11,645 nt of DNA from Conidiobolus incongruus B7586 (GCA_000697335.1 JNEM01015294.1:1-11645), one strand, 5' to 3'; numbered from the stretch's first letter, positions 1 to 8,500 are shown. The notes: generated by a model from the letters alone, not told the origin. A program made the numbers and translations.

Positions 1-564
1 AACTATTAAATAATATAATTTAAACAACTTAAATATTATTCTCTAATAAGATAATACTACTTGTTATAATATAATCTTTATTATTAAATGGCTTAAAAAT
101 AATAAAATAATTATTATAAAATAATCTCTTTAATTTTTTAATTTTAATTTAATTTAATATCTTTAGAATTAAATAAAAAAATTATTTAAAACTTTCCCCC
201 AATAGAAAATTTAAATCAACTTTAAGAGTATATTTAAGTAGTTTAAAATAATATCAGTTTTATTTAATATAAGAAGCTAGTTAACTCTATATTTTATAAA
301 CTTAAGGAAGTTAAAAAAACAAAGGATAAATATACTAGATGTTAATTTTTCTATCAATACTAAAACTTATAAATTTATAACTTAAGTATATTTTTAATTT
401 TAATATATCAATTAATAATTAATTAAATTTAACTTTATATATTATATTATAAATAAACAATATATATTAGCTATATAATTTAATATAAATTTATTTGAAT
501 AAAAATTAATTAAAATATTAATAAAGTTATTAATATTTTTAATTTTATAACTCACTTTTGTAGG
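1..564. other. AT-rich spacer, nothing recognised
   Basis: Low-complexity A/T sequence with runs of TA and AAT. No open frame of useful length, tRNA-like fold or repeat array was seen. Confidence 0.7.
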
Positions 565-690
565 CTAGTATATATATAAATAGTTTAAAAATATATAATT
601 TCCTATTTTTTATATATATTTGTTTAATTAAAACTATTAATATATTTGAAAAATTAGAAATTGAAAATTTTCCAATTAATTTAAATTTAA
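565..690. repeat. Possible degraded relative of the mariner right end
   Basis: This stretch aligns by eye with 6722-6845 of the mariner, sharing in the same order TATATATATA, TAGTTT, AAAATAT, TTTCCTAT, a TA run, then TTTGAAA-like and AGAAATT strings. Identity is roughly 70-75%, but both sequences are AT-rich and no transposase code lies beside it. It may be a solo decayed end or a compositional coincidence. Confidence 0.35.
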
Positions 691-1430
691 GATAATATTT
701 TCTTGATAAATTTAATATCAATTATTTGAAATTATTCATAAACTACAAGGATTTAATTGGAAACTAATTTCAAATAAAGGATAAGGAAATAAAACTAATG
801 AATTTATTTATAATTTAAATAATATATATATAGAAATATAGTTATAAAATATAAAATACAAGGGATATTATAAACCAAATATAAATATAAATAAAAATAA
901 TTTATAATTAAGATATTGATAAATTACGTATTTTTATAATAATTAAATATATAATAAAAGTAAATTAATAAAATAATTACATCTTAATGAATAATTTAAA
1001 ATATTCTTCAATATTATAATACGAGCTTAATAATAAATTATACTTATATATATTTTATAATTCATGATAATTTTATTTTAATTGACTAATTGATTTTATT
1101 ATGAATGTATTATAGTTTTTTTTCCAAAATAATGCCTATTTCTTGTAAATGATAATAAAATAATATTTCAAAATAAAAGAAAATAAGATCACAAAATTTA
1201 TGACATTTTATAGAAAATATTAAAACATAATATTATAATCTATTTGGATATTAGTTAATTTAATAAATACCTGAACTATATCTAAATAACAAAAATTTAA
1301 AATATTCTAAGATAAGTGAAATTAATTATTCTGAAACAATAATCAAATTAATATAACCATGAACTTTATATTTAGGTTCCATGAATTCTGTCCTAAATAT
1401 TATATTATTTTGGGAATCAACTAGTATAAG
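691..1430. other. AT-rich spacer, nothing recognised
   Basis: Low-complexity sequence, stopped in all frames. A 13-base string AAGATCACAAAAT (around 1185) recurs near 7178, too short to define a repeat family. Confidence 0.65.
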
Positions 1431-1459
1431 TTAATAATTAATCTAGAATTAATTATTAA
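1431..1459. repeat. Perfect 12-base AT inverted repeat
   Basis: TTAATAATTAAT (1431-1442) and ATTAATTATTAA (1448-1459) flank CTAGA. The arms are pure A/T, so one such dyad per window is expected by chance. Confidence 0.6.
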
Positions 1460-1620
1460 AATTGAAATAATAATAAGTATCAAACTAATCATGATCAAGT
1501 AAACTCTACTGACATGTTTAACTGTGAATTTCATATTTCCTATAAATAATTCTTCTAATTTCATACTTTTAATAACTTATATAATGATACAAACTCTCAA
1601 TAAGTAAAATTTAACTGATT

Positions 1621-1788
1621 CTGGACAAAATTGATAATTCCATTACTGATCTTCAATGATCAACTATTGATCTCCGTAAGGATGGAAATGATGGAAATGA
1701 TGGAAATTCTTGTATCATAGATCACCCTTCGAATTTGATAAATAGATTAATTTCACTATATTTATCAAATGGTATTCAAAGAACGAAA
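1621..1788 (+). pseudogene. Decayed coding-like stretch with an Asp-Gly-Asn repeat
   Basis: In one frame the sequence reads as coding-like text from 1621, with a single TGA at 1657-1659 and a 43-codon open run at 1660-1788. It includes DLRKDGNDGNDGNSC and HPSNLINRLISLYLSNG. Composition is slightly richer in G+C than its surroundings. No family is recognised, and it could be chance. It might belong to the same old insertion as the fragment starting at 1945, but nothing connects them directly. Confidence 0.25.
1681..1707 (+). repeat. Three perfect tandem copies of GATGGAAAT
   Basis: GATGGAAAT is repeated three times without change. The 9-base period keeps a reading frame (Asp-Gly-Asn). It is a small minisatellite-like expansion within the decayed coding-like stretch. 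Confidence 0.95.
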
Positions 1789-1944
1789 TGACCATTGAAT
1801 AAATATTATTGGATGAATAATGTAATAGTTGTAATTAGTTGATTTCATAATATATATAAACTTTTATCTGTTTTATAATGATTAATAGTATATTTGACTA
1901 TTGACTTTTTTCAAGTATTTTAAGTATTTGATAAATTTTTATTT

Positions 1945-2280
1945 ATTATCTTGGGGAAGCCGTGTCCAGAGGAGCTTAGATAAAAGAGAGATCTGGGAAA
2001 TCCCAGGTAAGTGTTAGGGAGATAAGGGGTTTATTGGTTTAAGTCAAATAGTTGGGAGGACCAAGATCGAACTCGTCTTATTCAGGATAGCTCTAATTCC
2101 GGGTTTATATGGAGTGAATTGGATAAGGTAATTCATGAGATTCACTGGTGACTTGCATCATCGGTCAATTAAAGGATAGAGCGGGAGCAGATGGTATGCT
2201 AGGAGGAAAAGACTTTAATATTAGGTTGATGTAAAAATACTTGGATACAAGGGAATCACCTGGCTTGTAACATTATGTAT
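1945..2280 (+). mobile_element. Decayed reverse-transcriptase-like (probably LINE-type) fragment
   Basis: A G+C-rich island (about 48% G+C at 1951-2010) abruptly set in AT-rich spacer. Short conceptual fragments in different plus-strand frames resemble the start of a non-LTR reverse transcriptase: GKPCPEEL near 1951, REIWEIPGK at 1985-2011, an open stretch at 2026-2148 that includes YWFKSNSW and ELDKVIHEIHW, and AGADGM at 2181-2198, matching the family's (A/P)G.DGI motif. Together their order and spacing fit the region before and at RT motif 1. The piece is short, out of frame with itself, broken in several places and lacks the catalytic core. Family assignment is tentative, and no ends or target duplications were found. 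Confidence 0.5.
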
Positions 2281-2772
2281 CATTAATTAAAAATTTATTA
2301 AATAAACAATATTTGATTATAGGAATAATTAGTCATTTTCTCTATAATGAATTCATATTCAATAATATGAAAGTTACATTTAAATTGAAATAAAAATTTA
2401 AGCAAGTAATGATTTTTGGTATAAAAATATCTATTATAATACATTTCAATGAAATATAACTTTATAAATTATGTTAAATCATTTTATCTAAATTATTAAA
2501 TTAAATATAAAAAATAATTTATTTTAAAAATTTGAATTGTAATTAAAATTAAATAACTGATAGTGTTAAGAAATAATATAGTTATACGTTTATAATTTAT
2601 ATACTAGTCAACTATTTATATCACACTTGATTTATAAAATATAATAATATACTAAATGAATAATGTTGTTTTGTCAATTATGTTCTTTTCTAATATATTG
2701 ACTACATATTAATGAAAGTTGAAAATCGACAATTAATAAAATATTGATTATGGTTATACGACCAAGTTGAAA
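2281..2772. other. Upstream spacer of paralog A
   Basis: Returns sharply to A/T-dominated sequence after the G+C-rich island. No coding stretch is seen; any further promoter elements of paralog A cannot be picked out by eye. Confidence 0.6.
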
Positions 2773-2802
2773 AAGTGCATAAAATTATTAGTTAATGCAC
2801 TT
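2773..2802. promoter_or_regulatory. Inverted repeat upstream of paralog A
   Basis: AAGTGCAT (2773-2780) and ATGCACTT (2795-2802) are perfect reverse complements around a 14-base spacer, 85-114 bases before the ATG. The arms hold G and C, so the match is less likely by chance than AT-only dyads. It could bind a dimeric regulator. No equivalent dyad was seen upstream of paralog B. Confidence 0.3.
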
Positions 2803-2830
2803 AAGATATTAGGAATTCATTAAAATTTGG

Positions 2831-2837
2831 TATAAAA
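2831..2837 (+). promoter_or_regulatory. TATA-like element of paralog A
   Basis: TATAAAA begins 56 bases before the chosen ATG at 2887. Paralog B has TATATAAA beginning 54 bases before its ATG. The matching distance supports a core promoter role, although such strings are common in AT-rich spacer. Confidence 0.4.
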
Positions 2838-2884
2838 TGACGTTAAAAGTTCTAGATAACGAGTGAATGTCTATATTCTTGTAA
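2837..2884 (+). promoter_or_regulatory. Two short upstream ORFs before paralog A
   Basis: Two ATG-initiated mini-frames precede the gene: 2837-2866 (MTLKVLDNE) and 2867-2884 (MSIFL), the second starting at the next base after the first ends and stopping two bases before the real ATG. They matter only if the transcript begins upstream of them. With a TATA at 2831 the start may lie downstream of the first, leaving the second as the relevant one. Confidence 0.3.
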
Positions 2885-2886
2885 AT

Positions 2887-4083
2887 ATGAAATTCTCATC
2901 ACTTTTCTTATTGACAATACCTTTTATTAAGTTAATAATGGGTATCGATTGTGATGCAGTCATTTCCCGTCCGAATATTTACACAATGTCTGATCAAGAT
3001 CGTAATAGATATTTTAATGCTGTAAAATGGTTAAATTCTGGAACTAAACCAACCCGTTGGGATAGGTTTGCACGTAAACACGTCGAGCACTATCCGAAGG
3101 TACATGAAAATGTCAAGTTTTTTGCCTGGCATAGAATGTATCTTGTGGAATTGGAGAGTATGCTGAGAGAATATGACTCTAGAGTTAGAATCCCTTATTG
3201 GGATTGGACTGCACATTACGATAATATGCACAAGGACCCTATTTGGCAGTGGTTTGGTAAAACAGGAAACCCCTATAGAGGAAATTGCGTCACTGATGGC
3301 GTTTTCAGTAATTTCAGAGTATATTATGGTGCAAGTTTGAATGAGAGACCTTATCTTAGATGCTTCAGAAGAAAATCCGAATTCAAACAATCATTTACTG
3401 GGACTAAAGAGTGGATGAATACTAAAGTAATTGATCAAGCTGATCCTTGGGAATTCTGGGATAAAATGGAATATTATCCTCATGGTGCAACTCATAACGG
3501 TATCGGTGCAGATTTTTCTGGTCATATCTCCACTAACGATCCTCTTTTCTTCTCTCACCATGCTTTCGTTGATATGATTTGGTTTGTTCGACAGATGAGA
3601 AACCCTCTGTGGGGATCTAATTATCCAGAAGAGCAAGGTGATCCAAATCCTATACTCCCTGGATATAATGTAAGAGTAAATGATGTAAAAGACCCCACCT
3701 CATTCTGCTATACTTATCACGAAGATAGCAACTACCCATGGACACAGACTGAAAACAACCAAATTACTTCTAGGATAGCATCGACGGAATCCGATAAACC
3801 TGAGCCTTTCATTCCATTGACAGCAGTTCTAGGAACATCTAGAGTTCCAGATGAAGCAATTAATGAACATGCTTTTGAATATGTTTTGAAGGATGTTTTT
3901 GGCCCGATAGAGGGGATAAAACAAACCTTCAATTATACTTCATGTAAATTGATTCCATTTCAAAAACCTGTTGGTATTGATTTTATTCGTAAAATGAAAT
4001 ATAATGAGGTTAAAATGAGGCAAGGTGAAAGAGAGCAAGCGTTATTTATTAGTAATCTTAACAAAAGGTGTTTAGAAATCTAA
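2887..4083 (+). CDS. Secreted tyrosinase-family type-3 copper oxidase, paralog A (398 aa)
   Basis: Intron-free gene for a probable secreted di-copper phenol/catechol oxidase. Seen: residues 1-19 form a signal peptide (MKFSSLFLLTIPFIKLIMG, cut probably after G19). The CuA site is H65, H73 and H82; H73 and H82 have the family's X8 spacing and H82 sits in FFAWHRMYL. IPYWDWT follows at 102-108. The CuB site is H199 and H203 (HGATH) plus the HH pair 224-225 in DPLFFSHHAFVD. R28 and the YTY motif at 275-277 match the Arg/Tyr pair that closes the core in this family. Cysteines 22, 134, 159, 274, 353 and 395 are all shared with paralog B, so three disulfides are plausible. One N-glycosylation sequon lies at N349. 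No thioether Cys precedes H73 and there is no C-terminal membrane segment. Start: the frame runs upstream to a GTG at 2863, but the ATG at 2887 starts directly on the signal peptide and aligns with paralog B. Stop is TAA. Family call is firm; substrate is inferred. Confidence 0.95.
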   Translation: MKFSSLFLLTIPFIKLIMGIDCDAVISRPNIYTMSDQDRNRYFNAVKWLNSGTKPTRWDRFARKHVEHYPKVHENVKFFAWHRMYLVELESMLREYDSRVRIPYWDWTAHYDNMHKDPIWQWFGKTGNPYRGNCVTDGVFSNFRVYYGASLNERPYLRCFRRKSEFKQSFTGTKEWMNTKVIDQADPWEFWDKMEYYPHGATHNGIGADFSGHISTNDPLFFSHHAFVDMIWFVRQMRNPLWGSNYPEEQGDPNPILPGYNVRVNDVKDPTSFCYTYHEDSNYPWTQTENNQITSRIASTESDKPEPFIPLTAVLGTSRVPDEAINEHAFEYVLKDVFGPIEGIKQTFNYTSCKLIPFQKPVGIDFIRKMKYNEVKMRQGEREQALFISNLNKRCLEI

Positions 4084-4129
4084 ATACTTGAAAGAATATA
4101 TGAAAATATTTGGAGTTATTAATGGTACA

Positions 4130-4160
4130 GAATTAATTAAATTTTAATTATTATTAATTC
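4130..4160 (+). terminator. AT inverted repeat after paralog A, possible 3'-end structure
   Basis: GAATTAAT (4130-4137) and ATTAATTC (4153-4160) are reverse complements, about 47 bases past the stop codon. The first AATAAA (4223-4228) lies beyond it. Either may mark transcript 3'-end formation, but weakly in this composition. Confidence 0.2.
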
Positions 4161-5290
4161 ACAAATATGGTAAGGTATTTGTATTGAGCATATTTGAACT
4201 ATCAATGCTATTGAAAAAGATAAATAAACAAAGTATTAAAATATATTATATCTAGTATCAAAATGTTTAAACAAAAATAATTATATAAAGTAGTGCTTAT
4301 AAAATTATCTTACCCTTGGCTCTATAGAATGAAAATACAATTGAATAACAGTCGCCAGAAAAATTTAAAATTTGATTTTAATAAGATTCCTCAAAATCAA
4401 AGGTGAGCACTTATTATAATGATAATTAAATATTAGTTATGACGCACAAATTTGAATTTTTTAAGCATCCTTATATTGAAGTATAATTATAGTGAATTGC
4501 AAGTACACAACCAAAAATCCCGTTATTTGTAAAAATGATATTGATTTTGGAACACATGCTGCACAATTTTTAAACAAATTGAAATGCTTTATATTTATTT
4601 ATTAACTTTAAATTAGAAAACGAATCAATGAACATATTTGAAACATCAATACTAATTAATTAGACTGAGCAATGAATAATGCTTGGTCAACGAAATTAAT
4701 ACTATAAGAAATCATTTTAATGATGATAGGTTACCACATTGTTTGAACACTCAAGCCATAGAAAATTAATATTTTGAATATAAAAATATTTGACTATATA
4801 AAATAGATTTTATTATAACATGATTTTTCATTATTAATTAGATGATAAAATTTCAAGTTTCATTTGGTTGATATGAAATAAATAATAAACAATTCTCAGC
4901 ACTTGTGAACAGATTTATTTACTAATATTATTTCATTAGTAATAATTTTCATTATTTAATTATTAGAATTTATTAATAATTGGATATTTATAATTTATTT
5001 CAAGATACTCATACTATTTAATATTCATGATGAAAAAATTAAAAAAAATAAATATAATATGATTTCAAATTTTTATCATTAGTGATTTAATATAAAATTA
5101 ATATAGGATATTTTATTAAGTGAAGATTCTGATTAGGAAAATATGAATTTTCAAAATATAATATGTATTTTGTTTTTAGATGTTTTTATCTAAAATAGGA
5201 TTATTTCCTTTATTTAGAAAAGTACATAATTTTTTAAAATGTATTTTTAATATTTTTTAAATAATTTATTTATATATTTGTATAATAACT
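4161..5290. other. Spacer between paralog A and the mariner
   Basis: No gene seen. A 29-base imperfect direct repeat occurs at 4186-4214 and 4630-4658 (about 23 of 29 positions alike, core CATATTTGAA..ATCAAT). The segment 4300-4580 is a little richer in G+C than its neighbours but has no persistent frame. Confidence 0.55.
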
Positions 5291-5292
5291 TA

Positions 5293-5326
5293 TTAGTGCA
5301 GAAATTAAGTAATGACACAATTTTAA
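5293..5326 (+). repeat. Left terminal inverted repeat of the mariner element
   Basis: Starts TTAGTGCAGAAATTAAGTAA and runs into GACACAATTTT. It pairs imperfectly with the right end at 6822-6854 and is preceded by the TA at 5291-5292. The inner limit is approximate. Confidence 0.75.
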
Positions 5327-5386
5327 AATTAAAATTAAACAAATAAATTAATAAATAATATATAAAAATTAATGAATAATAGAAAA

Positions 5387-6664
5387 TTAATCACCTCCTT
5401 TATTATTAATAACTCTTTTCTATACCTTTGGTAAGCTTCTAATACCTAAAAAACAGTTCTTTTTATTAAGGACTGAAATTTGATGTTTCACAAACCAATT
5501 TAATTTGTTTGCAGGAATTTTTTTTCCTGCAAGCTGTTTTTTTAATTGTCTAAAACAATTATAATCACATGGATTATAATCAGGTGAATATACTGGATGT
5601 GGTAACTCCCTCCAATTTTTTTTATATAAAAAATCTTTTACAGCTTTAGCTTTATGTATTTTGCAATTATCATGTAAAATAATAGGTGTCTTTAATTTAT
5701 ATTGAGAACACCATTTAGAAATTATTTTATTTAAAAAAGTAATATATAACTTACTATTGATTAATTTTCCTTGAGGTATTAAATAAGAAGACTATAAACA
5801 ATTATAATCACATGGATTATAATCAGGTGAATATACTGGATGTGGTAACTCCCTCCAATTTTTTTTATATAAAAAATCTTTTACAGCTTTAGCTTTATGT
5901 ATTTTGCAATTATCATGTAAAATAATAGGTGTCTTTAATTTATATTGAGAACACCATTTAGAAATTATTTTATTTAAAAAAGTAATATATAACTTACTAT
6001 TGATTAATTTTCCTTGAGGTATTAAATAAGAAGACTATATACCATTATAATCCATTACAACAATTAACATTAACTTATATTTAAAATGCTTATTCATTGG
6101 AATTTGTGAAGGGGATTGATTTGGCTTAACCCAACATCTTGTTTTATTTTTAGGTAAAGGATTATATAAAGGAATCCAAGATTCATCAATTGTAAGTATT
6201 TGCTGTAAAAACCTTTGTTTTTAGTTATACCTTAATAAGTTTAATTTAGCTATAGCTACTCTAGTTTTCTTTTGGGTTTCTGTTAAATTATAAGGTATCT
6301 ATTTTGCATTTTTATTAATTAATCCAAGTTTAAACTTAAGTAAATATAACATGCTTGTATGATTAATATTAAATTGATTTGGTAGTTCTCTAACAGAAAT
6401 AAAAGGGTATTTCTTAATATATTTTTTTACTTTATTGGTAAGTAAAAGAGTGACAGTAGAAATTGGTCTTCTAGATTTTGGTAAATTTTGAATAGTGTCC
6501 CTTCTAGCTTTAAAATCACAAATCCAGCAATATATGGTAGTTTTAGATAAAACACCATCTCCATAAGCTGTTTACAAGTTTTGGATGATTTTAGAGGGTT
6601 TATAGTTAAGTTTTAAAGATACAAATATAAAAGCCTTTTGATAATCACAATCTGGTTTAAGCAT
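5387..6664 (-). pseudogene. Mariner D,D34D transposase, frame kept but six in-frame stops
   Basis: One continuous minus-strand frame runs from ATG (6664-6662) to TAA (5389-5387). Removing the duplication leaves about 344 residues, the usual mariner transposase length. Seen in order: N-terminal helix-turn-helix region with TIYCWI and SRRPIS; linker IPYNLTETQKK; first catalytic Asp in TIDESW (6176-6193); second Asp in LHDNCKIHKAKAV (Asp codons 5912-5914 and 5669-5671); third Asp in YSPDYNPCDY (Asp codons 5807-5809 and 5564-5566). The second and third Asp are separated by 34 residues, the mariner signature. Both occur twice because of the tandem duplication. Six in-frame stops interrupt the frame, two of them TAG where the family normally has Trp (before IPYNL, and after LPKV near the C-terminus). 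No frameshift is visible. The protein cannot be made whole. Confidence 0.88.
5553..6039. repeat. Perfect 243-bp tandem duplication inside the transposase
   Basis: 5553-5796 and 5796-6039 are identical over the whole unit as far as I can read them, sharing one base at the junction; the period is 243 bp, or 81 codons, so the frame is kept. The unit carries the second and third catalytic aspartates and one in-frame stop. Zero divergence in an otherwise worn element means a recent duplication, gene conversion, or an assembly artefact. Confidence 0.93.
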
Positions 6665-6781
6665 GATTAAATTTAAGTGTAAATTTTAAAATCAAAATAT
6701 TTTAATAAAAAAATAATTAAAATTGAATATATATATATAGTTTGAAAATATTTATTTTCCTATATATTTTATATATATATA

Positions 6782-6813
6782 ATCTTTCAAAATGTATAAT
6801 ATGTTTGAAAGAT
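6782..6813. repeat. Subterminal inverted repeat in the mariner 5' region
   Basis: ATCTTTCAAA (6782-6791) and TTTGAAAGAT (6804-6813) are perfect 10-base reverse complements with a 12-base loop, just inside the right terminal repeat. It may be a relic of a subterminal transposase-binding site or simply a hairpin. Confidence 0.5.
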
Positions 6814-6821
6814 CAGAAATT

Positions 6822-6854
6822 AAAAAATTTGCCATTTCTTAATTTCCATACTAA
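6822..6854 (-). repeat. Right terminal inverted repeat of the mariner element
   Basis: Read on the minus strand it starts TTAGTATGGAAATTAAGAAA, followed by TGGCAAATTTT, with about one gap and several mismatches against the left end. TA follows at 6855-6856. The degree of mismatch suggests an old insertion. Confidence 0.75.
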
Positions 6855-6856
6855 TA

Positions 6857-8500
6857 ATTAATAATAATAACTATTGATATAAAAGTCTAATATAGAATAT
6901 TTGTTATTATTAGAGCTTTTATTGACTCTTAATTTTGAATATTAAATTAAATTTAATTCAATCCAAAATAATTTCAAAATGGATTAACTAACATTTATTA
7001 ATTAAGTTATAAAATATAAAATAATTAATATTATACTCTTTTTAAATAATAAGTGGAAATAAATTGAATTCTTAAATAAAATCAAATTTTATAAAAAGAG
7101 TATTTTTAAATATAAATATGAATGGTAGATTTAGTCTAAAAAATTAAAATCTTATTTGAAAACTAGTATAAAAACCAAGATCACAAAATATTATATTTAT
7201 TTTTTGGATAGATTTAAATATAACACTAGTTATGGAATGAATTTGAAAATATCTTAACATATTTTATATTAAAATATATTAAATAGATTTTTAAATATTT
7301 AATTACTAATAAAGATATTATTAAAGTTGATATACCAATTATATTGCTCAATATCCAAATCAAGTATTTTAATATTGCCAGTGTTCAATAAAACCTTCTG
7401 TATCATTATTTGGTTTGATAATAACTATTGTAGTGTATATAATAATATTTAATAATAATATATATAATTATGATATTAAATTTATATTTCAATAAATATA
7501 TTGATACTTGATAAAAATAAATCAAACTTCAGAATTAATGATCCAGATTATTTTTCAATAATGGAATATTAATATAAAAAATAGGATTTTATCTACACAG
7601 TAGGGTTGCGGAGGGATTAAATTATCATTATATTTAAATCTTTGAAATTTGTTAAAAGGTATTAAAATTATGCTTGGCTTCCAAAATTGTTAAAAATAGA
7701 ATTATTCTAATTGCCCAAATCCCTTAAAATAATTTGTTAACAATATATTTGAATATTAATAATTGATTAAAATTAATATTTGACTTAATATATATATGTA
7801 TATATATTGAACTTATTTATTATGTAATCTATATAAAACAAATTTTACACACTCTTGATTCTTGAAAGAAGGATTTGCATTTCCTTCATCATTAGATATT
7901 TCCCATAAGTTAAATCAATTATGCTTTTATCCCTGATTCCAGAACATCAGTATATTTAATTTGGTTCAAAATGTATTTTATAATGATAATTTTTGACAAA
8001 AGATGTAAAAATCATGATCCCTCAATTTAGTTCAAATAAATAGGTAGTTAATATTAAATTTGATAAAATTATTTATCGGATAAATAATCTATTTAGTTGA
8101 AATAGGTTTATTTACCAATGATTTTTTGTAATAAACAATATATTAATATTCGAACATTCTATAGGATTTTATTGATTTGGAAAACATATATATTTGAAAG
8201 TTGATATAAATGAATGATTCTGTTTAGTATTGAATTACCAAAAATTTCTAATAATAACTATTATTGACAGGATCTAAATATTTTTATTATTTGAAATTTT
8301 ACTCTAATTTATCATTAATAAATTGTAAATTGATGAAATTTCAATTCAAATTAAAATTTATGCATTATGTTAAATACCACCTAACTAAAACCAAGAATAA
8401 CTAATTGCAAATCGGACACTGCTTATTATTTAATGGCAAAAAGCATAAGAATGAATATCAAATTAATTTTGATGAAAAGTTGAAAATAATGTAAAAATTG
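6857..8500. other. Spacer between the mariner and paralog B
   Basis: A/T-dominated, no gene recognised. Small departures: a G-rich patch at about 7600-7617 and a short hairpin GAAGGA/TCCTTC at 7868-7887. Neither has enough context for a call. Confidence 0.6.

Larger units (their letters stand above)
5293..6854 (-). mobile_element. Mariner-type DNA transposon, complete ends, inactive
   Basis: Element of 1562 bp bounded by terminal inverted repeats. The left end reads TTAGTGCAGAAATTAAG inward and the right end, reverse-complemented, reads TTAGTATGGAAATTAAG; similarity runs for roughly 32-34 bases. Both ends are flanked by TA (5291-5292 and 6855-6856), the Tc1/mariner target duplication. The YYAGT start fits mariner ends. 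Without its internal 243-bp duplication it would be about 1.32 kb, the normal mariner size. The minus-strand transposase has D,D34D spacing and stop codons throughout, so it is non-autonomous now. It sits between the two tyrosinase paralogs and touches neither. Confidence 0.85.

Noticed and set aside
1681-1707. CRISPR-like or satellite array
   Set aside because: Only three adjoining 9-base units without spacers.
2000-2012. Strong splice-donor-like CAGGTAAGT in the G+C-rich island
   Set aside because: No open exon leads into it and no acceptor or downstream exon is seen.
2055-2265. Strings resembling 5S rRNA (ACTCGTCT, TACTTGGAT, CACCTGG)
   Set aside because: Their spacing is about 165 bases against roughly 45 in 5S rRNA, and the expected stems do not form.
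3031-3932. Minus-strand open frames of 66-119 codons inside paralog A
   Set aside because: They lie antisense to a clearly conserved gene and show no domain or signal of their own; they are shadows.
5387-6664. Stop-codon reassignment explaining TAG/TAA in the transposase
   Set aside because: Both host genes lack in-frame TAG/TAA/TGA and end at TAA at the expected protein ends; the stops replace different residues, so decay is simpler.
7868-7887. Hairpin GAAGGA/TCCTTC with an ATTTGCAT octamer
   Set aside because: Six-base stems are common by chance and no gene lies within 600 bases to regulate.
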